Shown here: positions 8,944-17,375 of the stretch, piece by piece | Layout of the letters: each line of letters opens with the position of its first letter | How positions within the stretch are numbered: position 1 is the first letter of the stretch | The notes under the pieces: model-generated | What the model was told of the DNA's origin: nothing | Databases searched by the model: none | The model's input: only the letters and a program-made list of their open reading frames with translations | Source of the DNA: Aromatoleum tolulyticum | GTDB taxonomy: Bacteria > Pseudomonadota > Gammaproteobacteria > Burkholderiales > Rhodocyclaceae | Direction: 5' to 3' | Assembly (NCBI RefSeq): GCF_900156155.1 | Contig: NZ_FTMD01000021.1 | Location: 1-64,000 of the forward strand | Length of the DNA: 64,000 nt | Translations under genes and position numbers: made by a program

Positions 8944-9435
8944 ATGGATCTTCCCGCACACCAACTCACCATGACGGTGCTGATGACACCGGACATGGCG
9001 AACTTCTCCGGCAAGGTGCACGGCGGCGCCGTGCTCAAGCTGCTCGACCAGGTCGCCTACGCCTGCGCGAGCCGTTACGCCGCGCGCTACGTCGTCACGC
9101 TGTCGGTGGATCAGGTGATGTTCCGCCAGCCGATCATGGTGGGCGAACTCGTCACCTTCCTCGCGAGCGTGAACTACACCGGCAAGTCGTCGATGGAAAT
9201 CGGCGTCAAGGTGCTCGCGGAGAACATCCGCACGCAGGAAGTGCGGCACGCGAACAGCTGCTTCTTCACGATGGTCGCCGTCGATGACGACGGCAAGCCG
9301 GTCGCCGTGCCGGCGCTGCGCCCCTTCAGCCCGAAGGAGAAGCGACGCTTTGCCGCCGCCGAGGCGCGCAAGGCCCTGCGGCTGGAGCTCGAACGGCGCT
9401 TCGCCGAGACCCACGGCTCGGACGACAAGGCCTGA
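8944..9435 (+). CDS. Acyl-CoA thioesterase, hotdog fold (YciA-like)
   Basis: The 163-residue protein has the N-terminal hotdog pattern of YciA/BFIT-type acyl-CoA thioesterases: TPDMANFSGKVHGGAVLKLL followed by DQVAYACASRYA. The Asn before the loop and the Asp of LLDQVA correspond to the catalytic residues of the group. A second characteristic strand pair (VDQVMFRQPIMVGE) follows near residues 55-72. The charged C-terminal helix (about 125-163) is usual for this subgroup. It hydrolyses acyl-CoA to free acid and CoA; chain-length preference cannot be read from sequence. It is followed by a methyltransferase gene 49 bases downstream and may share its transcript. Confidence 0.88.
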   Translation: MDLPAHQLTMTVLMTPDMANFSGKVHGGAVLKLLDQVAYACASRYAARYVVTLSVDQVMFRQPIMVGELVTFLASVNYTGKSSMEIGVKVLAENIRTQEVRHANSCFFTMVAVDDDGKPVAVPALRPFSPKEKRRFAAAEARKALRLELERRFAETHGSDDKA

Positions 9436-9484
9436 TCCGGCCCCCTGCGCCCCGCGGGTAGCGCAGTCATTGAAAGGACACCCG

Positions 9485-10636
9485 ATGCAAGATCACCCGC
9501 AGATCGTCTGGCAGGACGAGACCGGCGCCCCCCATTCGGCCCGCTGGCGCTCGGAAAGCGGCAGCCCGCCGCCGCGGCGGGTCGTGCTCGCCGACGACCA
9601 GACGCCCGCCGACCAAGCCTACCGGCTCGCGTGCGAGGGCACGGCGCTGCTGTACCGTGGCGACTTCCACAACGCGAAGCAGCTGCTGCAGGCGATGGCA
9701 CGGCGCATCGACCGCAAACCGCGCCGCCCCGGCAAGCCGGCCGCGGCGAAGAGCGCGGCGGAAACCTTCCACCTGCACCGCCAGGCGCAGGCGCAGCGCG
9801 CGCGGGTGCTGGGCATGCTCCTGCTGCCCTTCGATGCCGGCCACAGCCTGCCGCTGCGCCGCGCGCCGGAGGTGGGGCAGGCCTGCCTCGAAGCCTACGG
9901 CGCCGCCGACGAACCCTATGTCGCGTCGCTGCGCGAACTGCTGGGTCTGATCGGCGCGCACGAGTGGCGCAAGAAAGGAGTTCCGGTCCCGGCGCTGGGC
10001 GCGGCGATCCATCCGCATTACGGCGTGTTCTCGCCGGTGCGCGGCGAATACGTCGATCTCGTCGCCAAGGCGCCCCTGCCCGCGGCCTTGGCGGGCGATG
10101 CGACGGCCTTCGACGTGGGGACCGGCACGGGCGTAATCGCGGCGGTACTTGCGCGCCGCAGCGTCGCGCACATCGTCGCGACCGACCAGGATCCGCGCGC
10201 ACTGGCCTGCGCGAGCGAGAACATCGCGCGCCTCGGCTATGCGGGACAGGTCGAGGTCGTACCGGCCGACATGTTCCCGGAAGGGCGCGCGGCGCTGGTC
10301 GTGTGCAACCCGCCGTGGGTGCCGGCACGCCCGAGCTCGCCCGTCGAATACGCCGTTTACGACCCCGACAGCCGCATGCTGCACGCCTTTCTCGGCGGCC
10401 TCGCGGCGCATCTCGCCCCCGGCGGCGAAGGCTGGCTGATCCTGTCGGATCTCGCGGAACATCTGGGCCTGCGCGCGCGCGAGGAGCTGCTCGCGGCGAT
10501 CGACGCCGGCGGCCTGCAGGTGATCGGGCGGCTCGACGCCCGTCCCCGGCACGGCAAGGCGAGCGACGCGGATGACCCGCTGCATGCGGCGCGGGCCGCG
10601 GAAGTCACGTCGCTGTGGCGCCTCGCCGCACGCTGA
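9485..10636 (+). CDS. Class I SAM-dependent methyltransferase
   Basis: This 383-residue protein has a C-terminal class I methyltransferase domain (about 190-345) with motif I DVGTGTGVIAAVLA, an acidic residue after the second strand (VATDQDPRA), and motif IV NPPW. NPPW/NPPY is shared by enzymes that methylate amide or exocyclic amino nitrogens, such as PrmB/PrmC and N6-adenine or RsmC-like RNA methyltransferases. The N-terminal half (1-180) is helical, basic in places, and I do not recognise it. The start at 9485 has AAAGGA eight bases upstream. The target (protein glutamine or RNA) is undetermined. It is convergent with ndpA, whose stop is 21 bases away. Confidence 0.8.
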   Translation: MQDHPQIVWQDETGAPHSARWRSESGSPPPRRVVLADDQTPADQAYRLACEGTALLYRGDFHNAKQLLQAMARRIDRKPRRPGKPAAAKSAAETFHLHRQAQAQRARVLGMLLLPFDAGHSLPLRRAPEVGQACLEAYGAADEPYVASLRELLGLIGAHEWRKKGVPVPALGAAIHPHYGVFSPVRGEYVDLVAKAPLPAALAGDATAFDVGTGTGVIAAVLARRSVAHIVATDQDPRALACASENIARLGYAGQVEVVPADMFPEGRAALVVCNPPWVPARPSSPVEYAVYDPDSRMLHAFLGGLAAHLAPGGEGWLILSDLAEHLGLRAREELLAAIDAGGLQVIGRLDARPRHGKASDADDPLHAARAAEVTSLWRLAAR

Positions 10637-10657
10637 GCAGCGGCGCGTGCCGGCGCC

Positions 10658-11671
10658 TCATTCCTCCTGCAGCAGCTTCTTGAGGTATTCCGGCAGCCCC
10701 GACAGCACCAGCGTGTCGCTCGCGCGGTCGTAGTGCACGGCGCCCGAATGCAGGCTGGCGCGGTCGAATTCCAGCTTCCACTGCTCGCCGGCGGCGCGGA
10801 AGCGCACCAGCGGGCGGATTGCGCGACGGTCCGGGACGAAGCCACCGGCGAGCGGCGCCTCGCCTGACGCGAGGGCCGCGTCGAGGCGTTCCGGCTGCTC
10901 GGGCCACACCTTGCGTGCGATCTCGTCGAGCGCGAGCGGCGAGCCGGCTTCGCCGAGTTCGTCGAGGTAGCCGTGCGCGCGCTCGAGCATCGCGTCGCGC
11001 GCGGGCGCCTCCAGGCGCTGGGTCTCGGCGAAGTCGGACAGGCGCTGCACGAGCTTCTTCGTTTCCTTCAGCGCGATCACGACGTCACCGCAGCCGAGGA
11101 AGCGCTTGAACCACGGCGCGACGTCGCTGCGCCCCTTGAGGAAGCTGACGTAGCGCTCGTCGCCGCGCTGCCAGCCGGTGAGGTCGATGCGCCCGGCCGC
11201 GGGCAGCGCCGCGAAGTCCAGATGCAGGCAGTCGACGATGTCGAGCGCGCCCGTGACGGCGCTGCCGACCGCTTCGCCGACCACGGCGATCCACAGGCAG
11301 TCGGTGGCGCCTTCGAGGATGCGCGCGATCACGACGTAGCCGGAGACCTCCGCGCCCTCCTCGTCCGCGCACAGGCGCAGCGCGTCCATCATGCGCTGCG
11401 ACAGTGCGGCGAAATCGAGGCGCTTGTCGACGACGTGTTCGCGCACGAGACGCGGCAGCGGCGAGCCCTCCTCGCCCTCCTCCTCCGCGAAACGCCCGTA
11501 GCCCCTGCTGCTGCGGTCCGCGTAGTGTCCGCACAGGCGCTCGACGAGGCGCACTGCGGCATCGTCGACGCGGCAGGCGCCGTCGCGCAGTTCGGCGCTC
11601 GCGGGGCCCTCGCCGGCGCGGTGGAGCTTGTGGACGACGAGGTGGGTGATGGTGTGCTGGACCTGGCTCAT
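10658..11671 (-). CDS. ndpA: Nucleoid-associated protein NdpA (YejK family)
   Basis: The 337-residue protein matches the YejK/NdpA family of nucleoid-associated proteins throughout. The N-terminus reads THLVVHKLHRAGEG. The middle has RYVSFLKGRSDVAPWFKRFL near 195-215, and the C-terminal part has GGFVPDRRAIRPLVRFR followed by WKLEFDRASL. Length is normal for the family. NdpA binds DNA and is found on the bacterial nucleoid; its precise role is not settled. It is a single gene, convergent with the methyltransferase gene and followed upstream by the cupin gene on the same strand with a 67-base gap. Confidence 0.88.
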   Translation of the reverse strand: MSQVQHTITHLVVHKLHRAGEGPASAELRDGACRVDDAAVRLVERLCGHYADRSSRGYGRFAEEEGEEGSPLPRLVREHVVDKRLDFAALSQRMMDALRLCADEEGAEVSGYVVIARILEGATDCLWIAVVGEAVGSAVTGALDIVDCLHLDFAALPAAGRIDLTGWQRGDERYVSFLKGRSDVAPWFKRFLGCGDVVIALKETKKLVQRLSDFAETQRLEAPARDAMLERAHGYLDELGEAGSPLALDEIARKVWPEQPERLDAALASGEAPLAGGFVPDRRAIRPLVRFRAAGEQWKLEFDRASLHSGAVHYDRASDTLVLSGLPEYLKKLLQEE

Positions 11672-11738
11672 GGCGGCATCTCGTGCAGACGGGGGCGCGA
11701 TTCTCGCACGCCCCGGCCCGCGCGGGACCGCCTTCGCG

Positions 11739-12290
11739 TCACTGATGCCACGCGTTGAAGCGCGCCTCCGCCTGCTCGAACAGGACCTTCACCTTCTCCA
11801 CTTCCCACGCCTGCTCGGCCAGCGTCTCGTGGTCCCACAGGCTGCGCGGCTGCGGCGGGGCGAAGAAGTCCCCGCCATACACGTGGATCGCGCAACTCAT
11901 CTTGCCGATCGGGTTGAGCACCGAGTGGATCGCGTCGCGTTCGAGCGCGGTGACGTCGCCCACGCCCAGCGAGCTTGCGCCGATCGCCTCGATGCTGCCC
12001 GCGTTGCGGCGCCAGAACACGTTGTCCTCGCGCCCGGCATAGATCCCGACCACCGAGAACATCTGGTGGTTGTGCGGCATCAGGCTCATGCACGGCGCCC
12101 ATACGAAGTTGATGATCGTGAGCTCCGGCGAACGGTACAGCGCGTTGATGCCCGCGTGCTTCGGTTCACCGAGTTGCGCGACGATCGCCGCGCCGTCCGA
12201 GACCGCCTCGGCCACCAGTTCGCGCACGGCTGCCGGCCCTTCGGCCACGGCCTGCGTGCAGTCCTGGATGAATCGCTCCTTGTCGAACAT
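11739..12290 (-). CDS. Cysteine-dioxygenase-like cupin protein
   Basis: The 183-residue protein resembles the cysteine dioxygenase/PCO-like branch of the cupins, often described as predicted metal-dependent enzymes of the double-stranded beta-helix superfamily. Metal ligands are visible as His-x-His in LMPHNHQMFSVVGIYAG and a later His in DAIHSVLNP. These enzymes add O2 to a thiol using mononuclear iron; the substrate here is not known. The start at 12290 is preferred because homology begins there and GGGAG lies upstream; an earlier in-frame ATG at 12389 would add a Gly/Arg-rich extension. The gene lies downstream of the LysR gene on the same strand, 171 bases away, so it may or may not be part of that regulon. 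Confidence 0.78.
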   Translation of the reverse strand: MFDKERFIQDCTQAVAEGPAAVRELVAEAVSDGAAIVAQLGEPKHAGINALYRSPELTIINFVWAPCMSLMPHNHQMFSVVGIYAGREDNVFWRRNAGSIEAIGASSLGVGDVTALERDAIHSVLNPIGKMSCAIHVYGGDFFAPPQPRSLWDHETLAEQAWEVEKVKVLFEQAEARFNAWHQ

Positions 12291-12461
12291 GATCCATGCT
12301 CCCAATCTCGATCCACGTTCCCGCGGCGACGGGCGGCCGTCTGAAGGCCCGGCCGCCCCGCCCCCTGAATCCACCCCTTCCCTTGCCATCGGGAACCTCC
12401 TCGTCCGGGCAGTCCCCCATTCATTAATAGGACACGACAGCGGGCCGGGCCAGACATCCGC

Positions 12462-13361
12462 TCACGCGGACGCCTTCTCCAGTTCACCGAACAGCCAGTC
12501 CTGGAAATTGCGGATCTTGGGCAGCTCGGCACGCGCTTTCAACAGATTGAAGGTGTAGCCCTGCACCTTCGGCCCGTCGAGCCCGAGCGGCGCGACGAGC
12601 CGCCCGGTTTCGAGCTCGCGCTGCGCGAGCAGCAGGCTTTCCAGACACACGCCGAGACCGTCCACGGCCGCGCTGAGCGCCATGAAGGAGCGGTCGAAGC
12701 GCAGGCCGCGCGAGATGTCGAGCTTGACCTTGCGGTGCTGGCGCATCCAGTCGCGCCAGCCGACGAGGCACACCTCGCTGTGGATCAGCGTGTGGTGGAC
12801 CAGGTCGTCGGGCGTGCGGATCGGGTGGGGGCCGTTCATCAATGCCGGCGAGCACATCGGCACGATGGTCTCGGGCGGGAAGGTCAGCACCATTGTGCCG
12901 GCCGGCTGCAGCCGCTTCATGCCGTAACGGATGTCGATATCGACGGTCTCCGCGACCAGATCGACGGTATCGGTCGACGCGTTGAGGCGCACGTCGACGT
13001 CGGGGTTGAGCGAGCTGAAGCGCGCGAGGCGCGGCATCAGCCACTGCGTCGCGAAGCTGGGCGTCGCATGCACCGTGAGGATGTCGCTCTTTTCCGTGCG
13101 CCCGAGTTCGCGCGTCGCGAGGTCGATGCGTGCGAAGGCCGCCGACACCTCCTCCGCGTAGCGCCGGCCCGAGTCCGTCAGCACCACCGCGCGATGCACG
13201 CGATGGAAGAGCTGCACCCCGAATTGGTCCTCCAGCAGCTTGATCTGGTGGCTCACCGCCGAGGGGGTCACGAACAGTTCTTCTGCTGCATGCGCGAAAG
13301 ACGACAGCCGCGCGGCGGCCTCGAACGCTTGTATGGCCTTGAGAGGGACTCGATGCTGCAT
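12462..13361 (-). CDS. LysR-family regulator of the transketolase island
   Basis: This 299-residue protein is a LysR-type transcription factor of the GcvA-like type. The N-terminal winged helix-turn-helix (PLKAIQAFEAAARLSSFAHA, then AEELFVTPSAVSHQIKLLE) occupies residues 5-65, followed by the effector-binding domain. It is read divergently from the transketolase operon, the usual arrangement for a LysR protein controlling its neighbour, so it probably senses a pathway substrate or intermediate. The start at 13361 gives the standard spacing to the HTH. A GTG at 13388 in the same frame would add nine residues. Neither has a strong Shine-Dalgarno. Confidence 0.9.
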   Translation of the reverse strand: MQHRVPLKAIQAFEAAARLSSFAHAAEELFVTPSAVSHQIKLLEDQFGVQLFHRVHRAVVLTDSGRRYAEEVSAAFARIDLATRELGRTEKSDILTVHATPSFATQWLMPRLARFSSLNPDVDVRLNASTDTVDLVAETVDIDIRYGMKRLQPAGTMVLTFPPETIVPMCSPALMNGPHPIRTPDDLVHHTLIHSEVCLVGWRDWMRQHRKVKLDISRGLRFDRSFMALSAAVDGLGVCLESLLLAQRELETGRLVAPLGLDGPKVQGYTFNLLKARAELPKIRNFQDWLFGELEKASA

Positions 13362-13390
13362 CGCAAAACCCACATGAATTGAATTCACCT

Positions 13391-13405
13391 ATAAGGCTAA
13401 TTTAT
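13391..13405. promoter_or_regulatory. Candidate LysR operator (T-N11-A)
   Basis: Between the LysR gene and the transketolase operon lies ATAA-N7-TTAT, a short dyad containing the T-N11-A spacing of LysR-type binding sites (T at 13392, A at 13404). It is about 30 bases from the LysR start and 155 bases upstream of the transketolase start. The location fits an autoregulatory and activator site. The motif is short, so this is only a candidate. Confidence 0.35.
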
Positions 13406-13560
13406 TCGTTTGAGCGACACCGAGCAAGGGAATACGCTTTCTCCCACTCGCCGGACGTTGTGCAGACAGCCCGAGCGAAGGCGGAGAGCCCCCTCTCCTG
13501 ACAGAGAGCAACGATTCGTCCCGACGCCCCAGGGCAGCGGACCCAACCAAGGAGAACTGC

Positions 13561-14406
13561 GTGGATACCAGCGTTACCGCCCCCCGCGCCAAGATCGCCG
13601 AGCACGCCTACCGCATCCGCCGCAACGCGCTGCGGATGGGCGAAGTGCAAGGCCAGGGCTACATCGCCCAGGCGCTGGACATCGCCGACGTGTTGGCGAC
13701 GGCTTACTTTCATGCGATGCGTTACCGGCCGGAAGACCCGGCGTGGGAAGAGCGCGACCGCTTCCTGCTGTCGAACGGCCACTACGCGATCGCGCTGTAT
13801 GCGGCGCTGATCGAGGCCGGCATCGTCCCCGAGGAAGAACTGGAGACCTACGGCAGCGACGACAGCCGCCTGCCGATGTCCGGCATGGCGAGCTACACGC
13901 CGGGCATGGAAATGTCGGGCGGCTCGCTCGGCCAGGGCCTGACGATCGCCGTCGGCCGCGGCCTGGGCCTGAAGCGCAAGGGCTCGAAATCCTTCGTCTA
14001 CACGCTGTTCTCGGACGGCGAACTCGACGAAGGCGCGGTGTGGGAAGGCCTGATGTCGGCCGCACACCACAAGCTCGACAACCTGATCGCGATCGTCGAC
14101 GTCAATAACCAGCAGGCCGACGGCCCGTCGTCGCAGGTGATGGCCTTCGAGCCGCTCACCGAGAAGATGCAGGCCTTCGGCTGGTTCACCCAGCGCATCG
14201 ACGGCAACGACCTCGACGCCGTGATCGCCGCCTTCGACGCCGCGCGCAACCACCCCGGCCCCGAGCCCCGCATGATCATCGCCGACACCCTGATGGGCTG
14301 CGGCGTGCCCTTCCTCGAAGCGCGCGAGAAGAACCACTTCATCCGCGTCGAGCCGAACGAGTGGCAGCTGGCCCTCGAAGCGCTGGACGCCGGGAGGAAA
14401 GCATGA
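13561..14406 (+). CDS. Transketolase-like enzyme, N-terminal (TPP) subunit
   Basis: The 281-residue protein is the thiamine-diphosphate-binding half of a split transketolase. SDGELDEGAVWEGL followed by LIAIVDVNNQQADG gives the metal/pyrophosphate motif (Asp and Asn). The His of LSNGH and the GSLGQGL loop are present. By eye, two substrate-site histidines of standard transketolases are absent: the GHPG motif reads GQGY, and the later GHP-type motif reads MASYTPG. GTG at 13561 is the start, with AAGGAG six bases upstream. The stop overlaps the C-terminal subunit's ATG. First gene of the island, directly divergent from LysR. The divergence suggests an unusual substrate. Confidence 0.88.
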   Translation: MDTSVTAPRAKIAEHAYRIRRNALRMGEVQGQGYIAQALDIADVLATAYFHAMRYRPEDPAWEERDRFLLSNGHYAIALYAALIEAGIVPEEELETYGSDDSRLPMSGMASYTPGMEMSGGSLGQGLTIAVGRGLGLKRKGSKSFVYTLFSDGELDEGAVWEGLMSAAHHKLDNLIAIVDVNNQQADGPSSQVMAFEPLTEKMQAFGWFTQRIDGNDLDAVIAAFDAARNHPGPEPRMIIADTLMGCGVPFLEAREKNHFIRVEPNEWQLALEALDAGRKA

Positions 14407-15404
14407 GCACCGTTACCGCACAAAAGCCCAAGCTGAAGACCTCGGCGATGATCGCGTCGATCGCCGGCGAGGGCCAGCGCACCGTCGCGGCCCCTTTCGG
14501 CCACGCGCTCGTGAAGCTCGCCGCCGAGCGGCCCGAGATCGTCGGCATGACCGCCGACCTCGCGAAATACACCGACCTGCACATCTTCGCGCAGGCCTAC
14601 CCCGAGCGCTTCTACCAGATGGGGATGGCCGAGCAGCTGCTGATGGGCGCCGCGGCCGGCTTCGCGCATGAAGGCGCGATGCCCTTCGTGACGACCTACG
14701 CGGTGTTCGCGACGCGCCGCGCCTACGACTTCATGCACCAGACGATCGCCGAGGACGACCTCAACGTGAAGATCGCCTGCGCGCTGCCCGGCCTCACCAC
14801 CGGCTACGGCCCGAGCCACCAGGCGGCCGAGGATCTGGCGCTGATGCGCGCGATGCCCGGCATGACCGTGATCGACCCGTGCGACGCGCTCGACATCGAA
14901 CAGATGGTGCCGGCGGTGGCCGAACACAAGGGGCCGGTGTACATGCGCCTCTTGCGCGGCCAGGTGCCGCTGGTGCTCGACGAGTACGACTACAAGTTCG
15001 AGCTCGGCAAGGCCAAGCTCGTGCGCGACGGCCGCGACGTGCTCGTGATCTCGTCCGGGATCATGACGATGCGTGCGCTGGAAGTCGCCAAGGCGCTCGC
15101 GGCCGACCGCATCGATGTCGGCGTGCTGCACGTGCCGACGATCAAGCCGCTCGACACCTCGACGATCCTGCGCGAGGCGGGCCGCTCCGGGCGTCTGGTC
15201 GTCGTCGCCGAGAATCACACGACGATCGGCGGACTCGGCGAAGCGATCGGCGCCGCACTGCTGCGTGCCGGCGTGACCCCGCAATTCCGCCAGATCGCGC
15301 TGCCGGATGCCTTCCTCGACGCCGGCGCGCTGCCGACGCTGCACGACCGCTACGGCATCTCGACCGAGGCGATGAGCAACACGATCAAGGGCTGGCTCGG
15401 CTGA
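14403..15404 (+). CDS. Transketolase-like enzyme, C-terminal subunit
   Basis: The 333-residue protein is the second half (pyrimidine-binding and C-terminal domains) of the split transketolase, translationally coupled to the first by an ATGA overlap. The cofactor-activating Glu lies in QMGMAEQLLMGAAAG, and GPSHQAAEDLALMR carries the substrate-binding His. The C-terminal domain starts near GKAKLVRDGRDVLVISSG. Residues that bind the sugar phosphate in E. coli transketolase appear changed: the Arg of the ASRKA motif region is lost (TVAAPFGHAL), the Ser after ADLA is Lys/Tyr, and the HDS histidine is absent (ALPGLTTG). This argues for a non-phosphorylated substrate. That conclusion rests on an alignment by eye. 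Confidence 0.88.
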   Translation: MSTVTAQKPKLKTSAMIASIAGEGQRTVAAPFGHALVKLAAERPEIVGMTADLAKYTDLHIFAQAYPERFYQMGMAEQLLMGAAAGFAHEGAMPFVTTYAVFATRRAYDFMHQTIAEDDLNVKIACALPGLTTGYGPSHQAAEDLALMRAMPGMTVIDPCDALDIEQMVPAVAEHKGPVYMRLLRGQVPLVLDEYDYKFELGKAKLVRDGRDVLVISSGIMTMRALEVAKALAADRIDVGVLHVPTIKPLDTSTILREAGRSGRLVVVAENHTTIGGLGEAIGAALLRAGVTPQFRQIALPDAFLDAGALPTLHDRYGISTEAMSNTIKGWLG

Positions 15405-15447
15405 GCCGCCGGATACCCCGACCCCATCTAAAGAGAGGAACACACAC

Positions 15448-16209
15448 ATGTCGCAATCCCTTCTCCTCGACGGCAAGGTCGCCGTCATCACCGGCGGCGC
15501 CGGTCTCAACGGCCTGGGCTTCGCCACCGCCCGCATGCTCACCGCGCAGGGCGCCCGCATCGCGATTCTCGATCTCGCGCAGGCCAACCCCGCCGGCGCC
15601 GCCGCCGAGCTCGGCCCGCAGCACATCGGCCTCGTCGCCAACGTCACCGACAAGGCCTCGTGCGACGCTGCCGCCGCCGAAATCCTCAAGCAGCTCGGCC
15701 GCATCGACGTGCTGGTGAACAACGCCGGCATCACGCAGCCGCGCAAGACGCTCGACATCACCGGCGCCGACTACGACGCGGTGCTCGACGTCAGCCTGCG
15801 CGGCACGCTCTACATGTCGCAGGCCGTGATCCCGGCGATGCAGCAGCAGAAGAGCGGCTCGATCGTGTGCATCTCGTCGGTGTCGGCGCAGCGCGGTGGC
15901 GGCATCCTCGGCGGCCCGCACTACTCGGCGGCGAAGGCCGGCGTGCTGGGCCTGGCGCGTGCGATGGCGCGCGAATACGGCGCCGACAACATTCGTGTCA
16001 ATTGCATCACCCCGGGCCTCATCGCCACCGACATCAACAAGGGCAAGATCCCGGAGGACCGCCGCGCCGCGATCCTGGAATCGATCCCGCTGGGCTGCAT
16101 CGGCGAGCCCAACGACGTGGCCGGCTGCGTCGTGTTCCTCGCCAGCGACCTGTCGAAGTACTGCACCGGCGTCACGCTGGATGTGAACGGCGGCATGCTG
16201 ATTCACTAA
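15448..16209 (+). CDS. SDR-family NAD-dependent dehydrogenase
   Basis: This 253-residue classical short-chain dehydrogenase has the cofactor loop TGGAGLNGLGFAT (residues 11-23), an Asp at the end of the second strand (AILDLAQ), which favours NAD over NADP, the NNAG motif, the catalytic Ser in ISSVSA, and Tyr/Lys in HYSAAKAG. The C-terminal GVTLDVNGGM is typical. It lies 43 bases after the transketolase C subunit with a strong GAGAGG site, so it is co-transcribed. It probably oxidises a secondary alcohol of the imported compound to a ketone, creating the ketol that transketolase needs; gluconate-5-dehydrogenase-type and sugar-alcohol dehydrogenases have this size. The substrate is unassigned. 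Confidence 0.88.
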   Translation: MSQSLLLDGKVAVITGGAGLNGLGFATARMLTAQGARIAILDLAQANPAGAAAELGPQHIGLVANVTDKASCDAAAAEILKQLGRIDVLVNNAGITQPRKTLDITGADYDAVLDVSLRGTLYMSQAVIPAMQQQKSGSIVCISSVSAQRGGGILGGPHYSAAKAGVLGLARAMAREYGADNIRVNCITPGLIATDINKGKIPEDRRAAILESIPLGCIGEPNDVAGCVVFLASDLSKYCTGVTLDVNGGMLIH

Positions 16210-16287
16210 GCCGCATTCCCCCTGGTCCGACGCCGGGGGGCCCTCGATTAACCTGATGCCGCGAAGACGGCGCCAGAGGAGACACTG

Positions 16288-17265
16288 ATGAACCGCAGAA
16301 CCTTCCAGATCGCGGCGCTCGCGCTGAGCGCCACCTTGGCCTTCCCCGCGATGGCGCAGACCGTGAAGCTCACGCTCGGCCACGGCGCCGCCCCCAGCAA
16401 CCCGCGCAACGAGGCGGCGGTGAAGTTCGCCGAAACCGTCAAGGCCAGGACCAACGGCCGCTACGAAATCCAGGTCGCGCACTCCGCACAGCTGGGCGAC
16501 GACGCCGCGATGGTCACGGCGCTGCGTTCCGGCACGCTGGACATGTCGGCCAACAGCCAGGGCGCGATGTCCGCGGTGGTGCCCGAGTACAACGCCCTGG
16601 GCCTGCCCTTCCTGTTCAGCGACATCCAGCAGGCCTGGCAGCTGCTCGATGGCCCGGTGGGCGAGGAACTTGCCAAGCGCACCGCCGCCAAGGGCATGGT
16701 GGTGCTCGGCTACTGGGACAACGGCATCCGCCACATCACCAACAGCAAGCGCCCGATCAAGGCGCCCGCCGACCTGAAGGGACTGAAGATCCGCACCCCG
16801 CCGGACGCCATGACGGTGGACATCATGCAGGCGCTGGGCGCCGACGCGCAGCAGATCAAGTTCTCCGAACTTTACGTGGCCCTCCAGCAGGGGGTCGTGG
16901 ACGGCCAGGAGAACCCGCTCGCCAACATCGCCGCCTCCAAGATCTACGAGGTGCAGAAGTACCTCTCGCTCACGGGTCACAAGTACGAGTCCACCCCCTT
17001 CCTGATCAGCAAGCGCACGTGGGACCGCCTCGCCGCCGCGGATCAGAAGGTGTTCATGGAGGCCGCGGCCGAGGCCACCCAGATGCAGCGCAAGCTGTCC
17101 AAGGAAGCGGACGAAAAGCTCGCCGGCGAGCTCAAGGCCAAGGGCGTGCAGATCGACACGGTCGACCGCAAGGCCTTTGTCGATGCGACCCGCACGGTCT
17201 ATGACAAATGGAGCGCCGGCGACACCGGCGACTTCGTCAAGCGCGCGGTCCAGCAGGTGCGCTGA
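16288..17265 (+). CDS. dctP: TRAP transporter substrate-binding protein DctP
   Basis: The 325-residue periplasmic binding protein has a Sec signal peptide cleaved after AMA (residues 1-23). The family core is present: LGHGAAPSNPRNEAAVKFAE, the ADLKGLKIRTPP motif and VVDGQENPLANI. Arg169 in GLKIRTP is the conserved arginine that forms a salt bridge to the carboxylate of the ligand in DctP-type proteins, so an organic or sugar acid is the likely cargo. It sits 78 bases after the SDR gene with AGAGGAG upstream of the ATG. A long hairpin follows the gene, which may keep its message more abundant than that of the membrane subunits. Confidence 0.93.
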   Translation: MNRRTFQIAALALSATLAFPAMAQTVKLTLGHGAAPSNPRNEAAVKFAETVKARTNGRYEIQVAHSAQLGDDAAMVTALRSGTLDMSANSQGAMSAVVPEYNALGLPFLFSDIQQAWQLLDGPVGEELAKRTAAKGMVVLGYWDNGIRHITNSKRPIKAPADLKGLKIRTPPDAMTVDIMQALGADAQQIKFSELYVALQQGVVDGQENPLANIAASKIYEVQKYLSLTGHKYESTPFLISKRTWDRLAAADQKVFMEAAAEATQMQRKLSKEADEKLAGELKAKGVQIDTVDRKAFVDATRTVYDKWSAGDTGDFVKRAVQQVR

Positions 17266-17273
17266 CCGTCCGG

Positions 17274-17325
17274 GCAGCCGGGCCGTCGGCACGCGCACTG
17301 CGCGCGCCGACGGGATCCCGGCTGC
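17274..17325 (+). promoter_or_regulatory. Long intercistronic hairpin between dctP and dctQ
   Basis: GCAGCCGGG (17274-17282) pairs with CCCGGCTGC (17317-17325), and CCGTCGGC (17283-17290) with GCCGACGG (17306-17313). This gives a 17-base-pair stem interrupted only by a three-base bulge, with a small inner GCGC stem. No T-run follows, so it is not a standard terminator. Its place after a binding-protein gene suggests mRNA stabilisation or partial stopping. Confidence 0.6.
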
Positions 17326-17375
17326 ACCCGTTCCAATACCGTGCCGAGCGCACGGACCTATTGCGAGGGCAAGTG

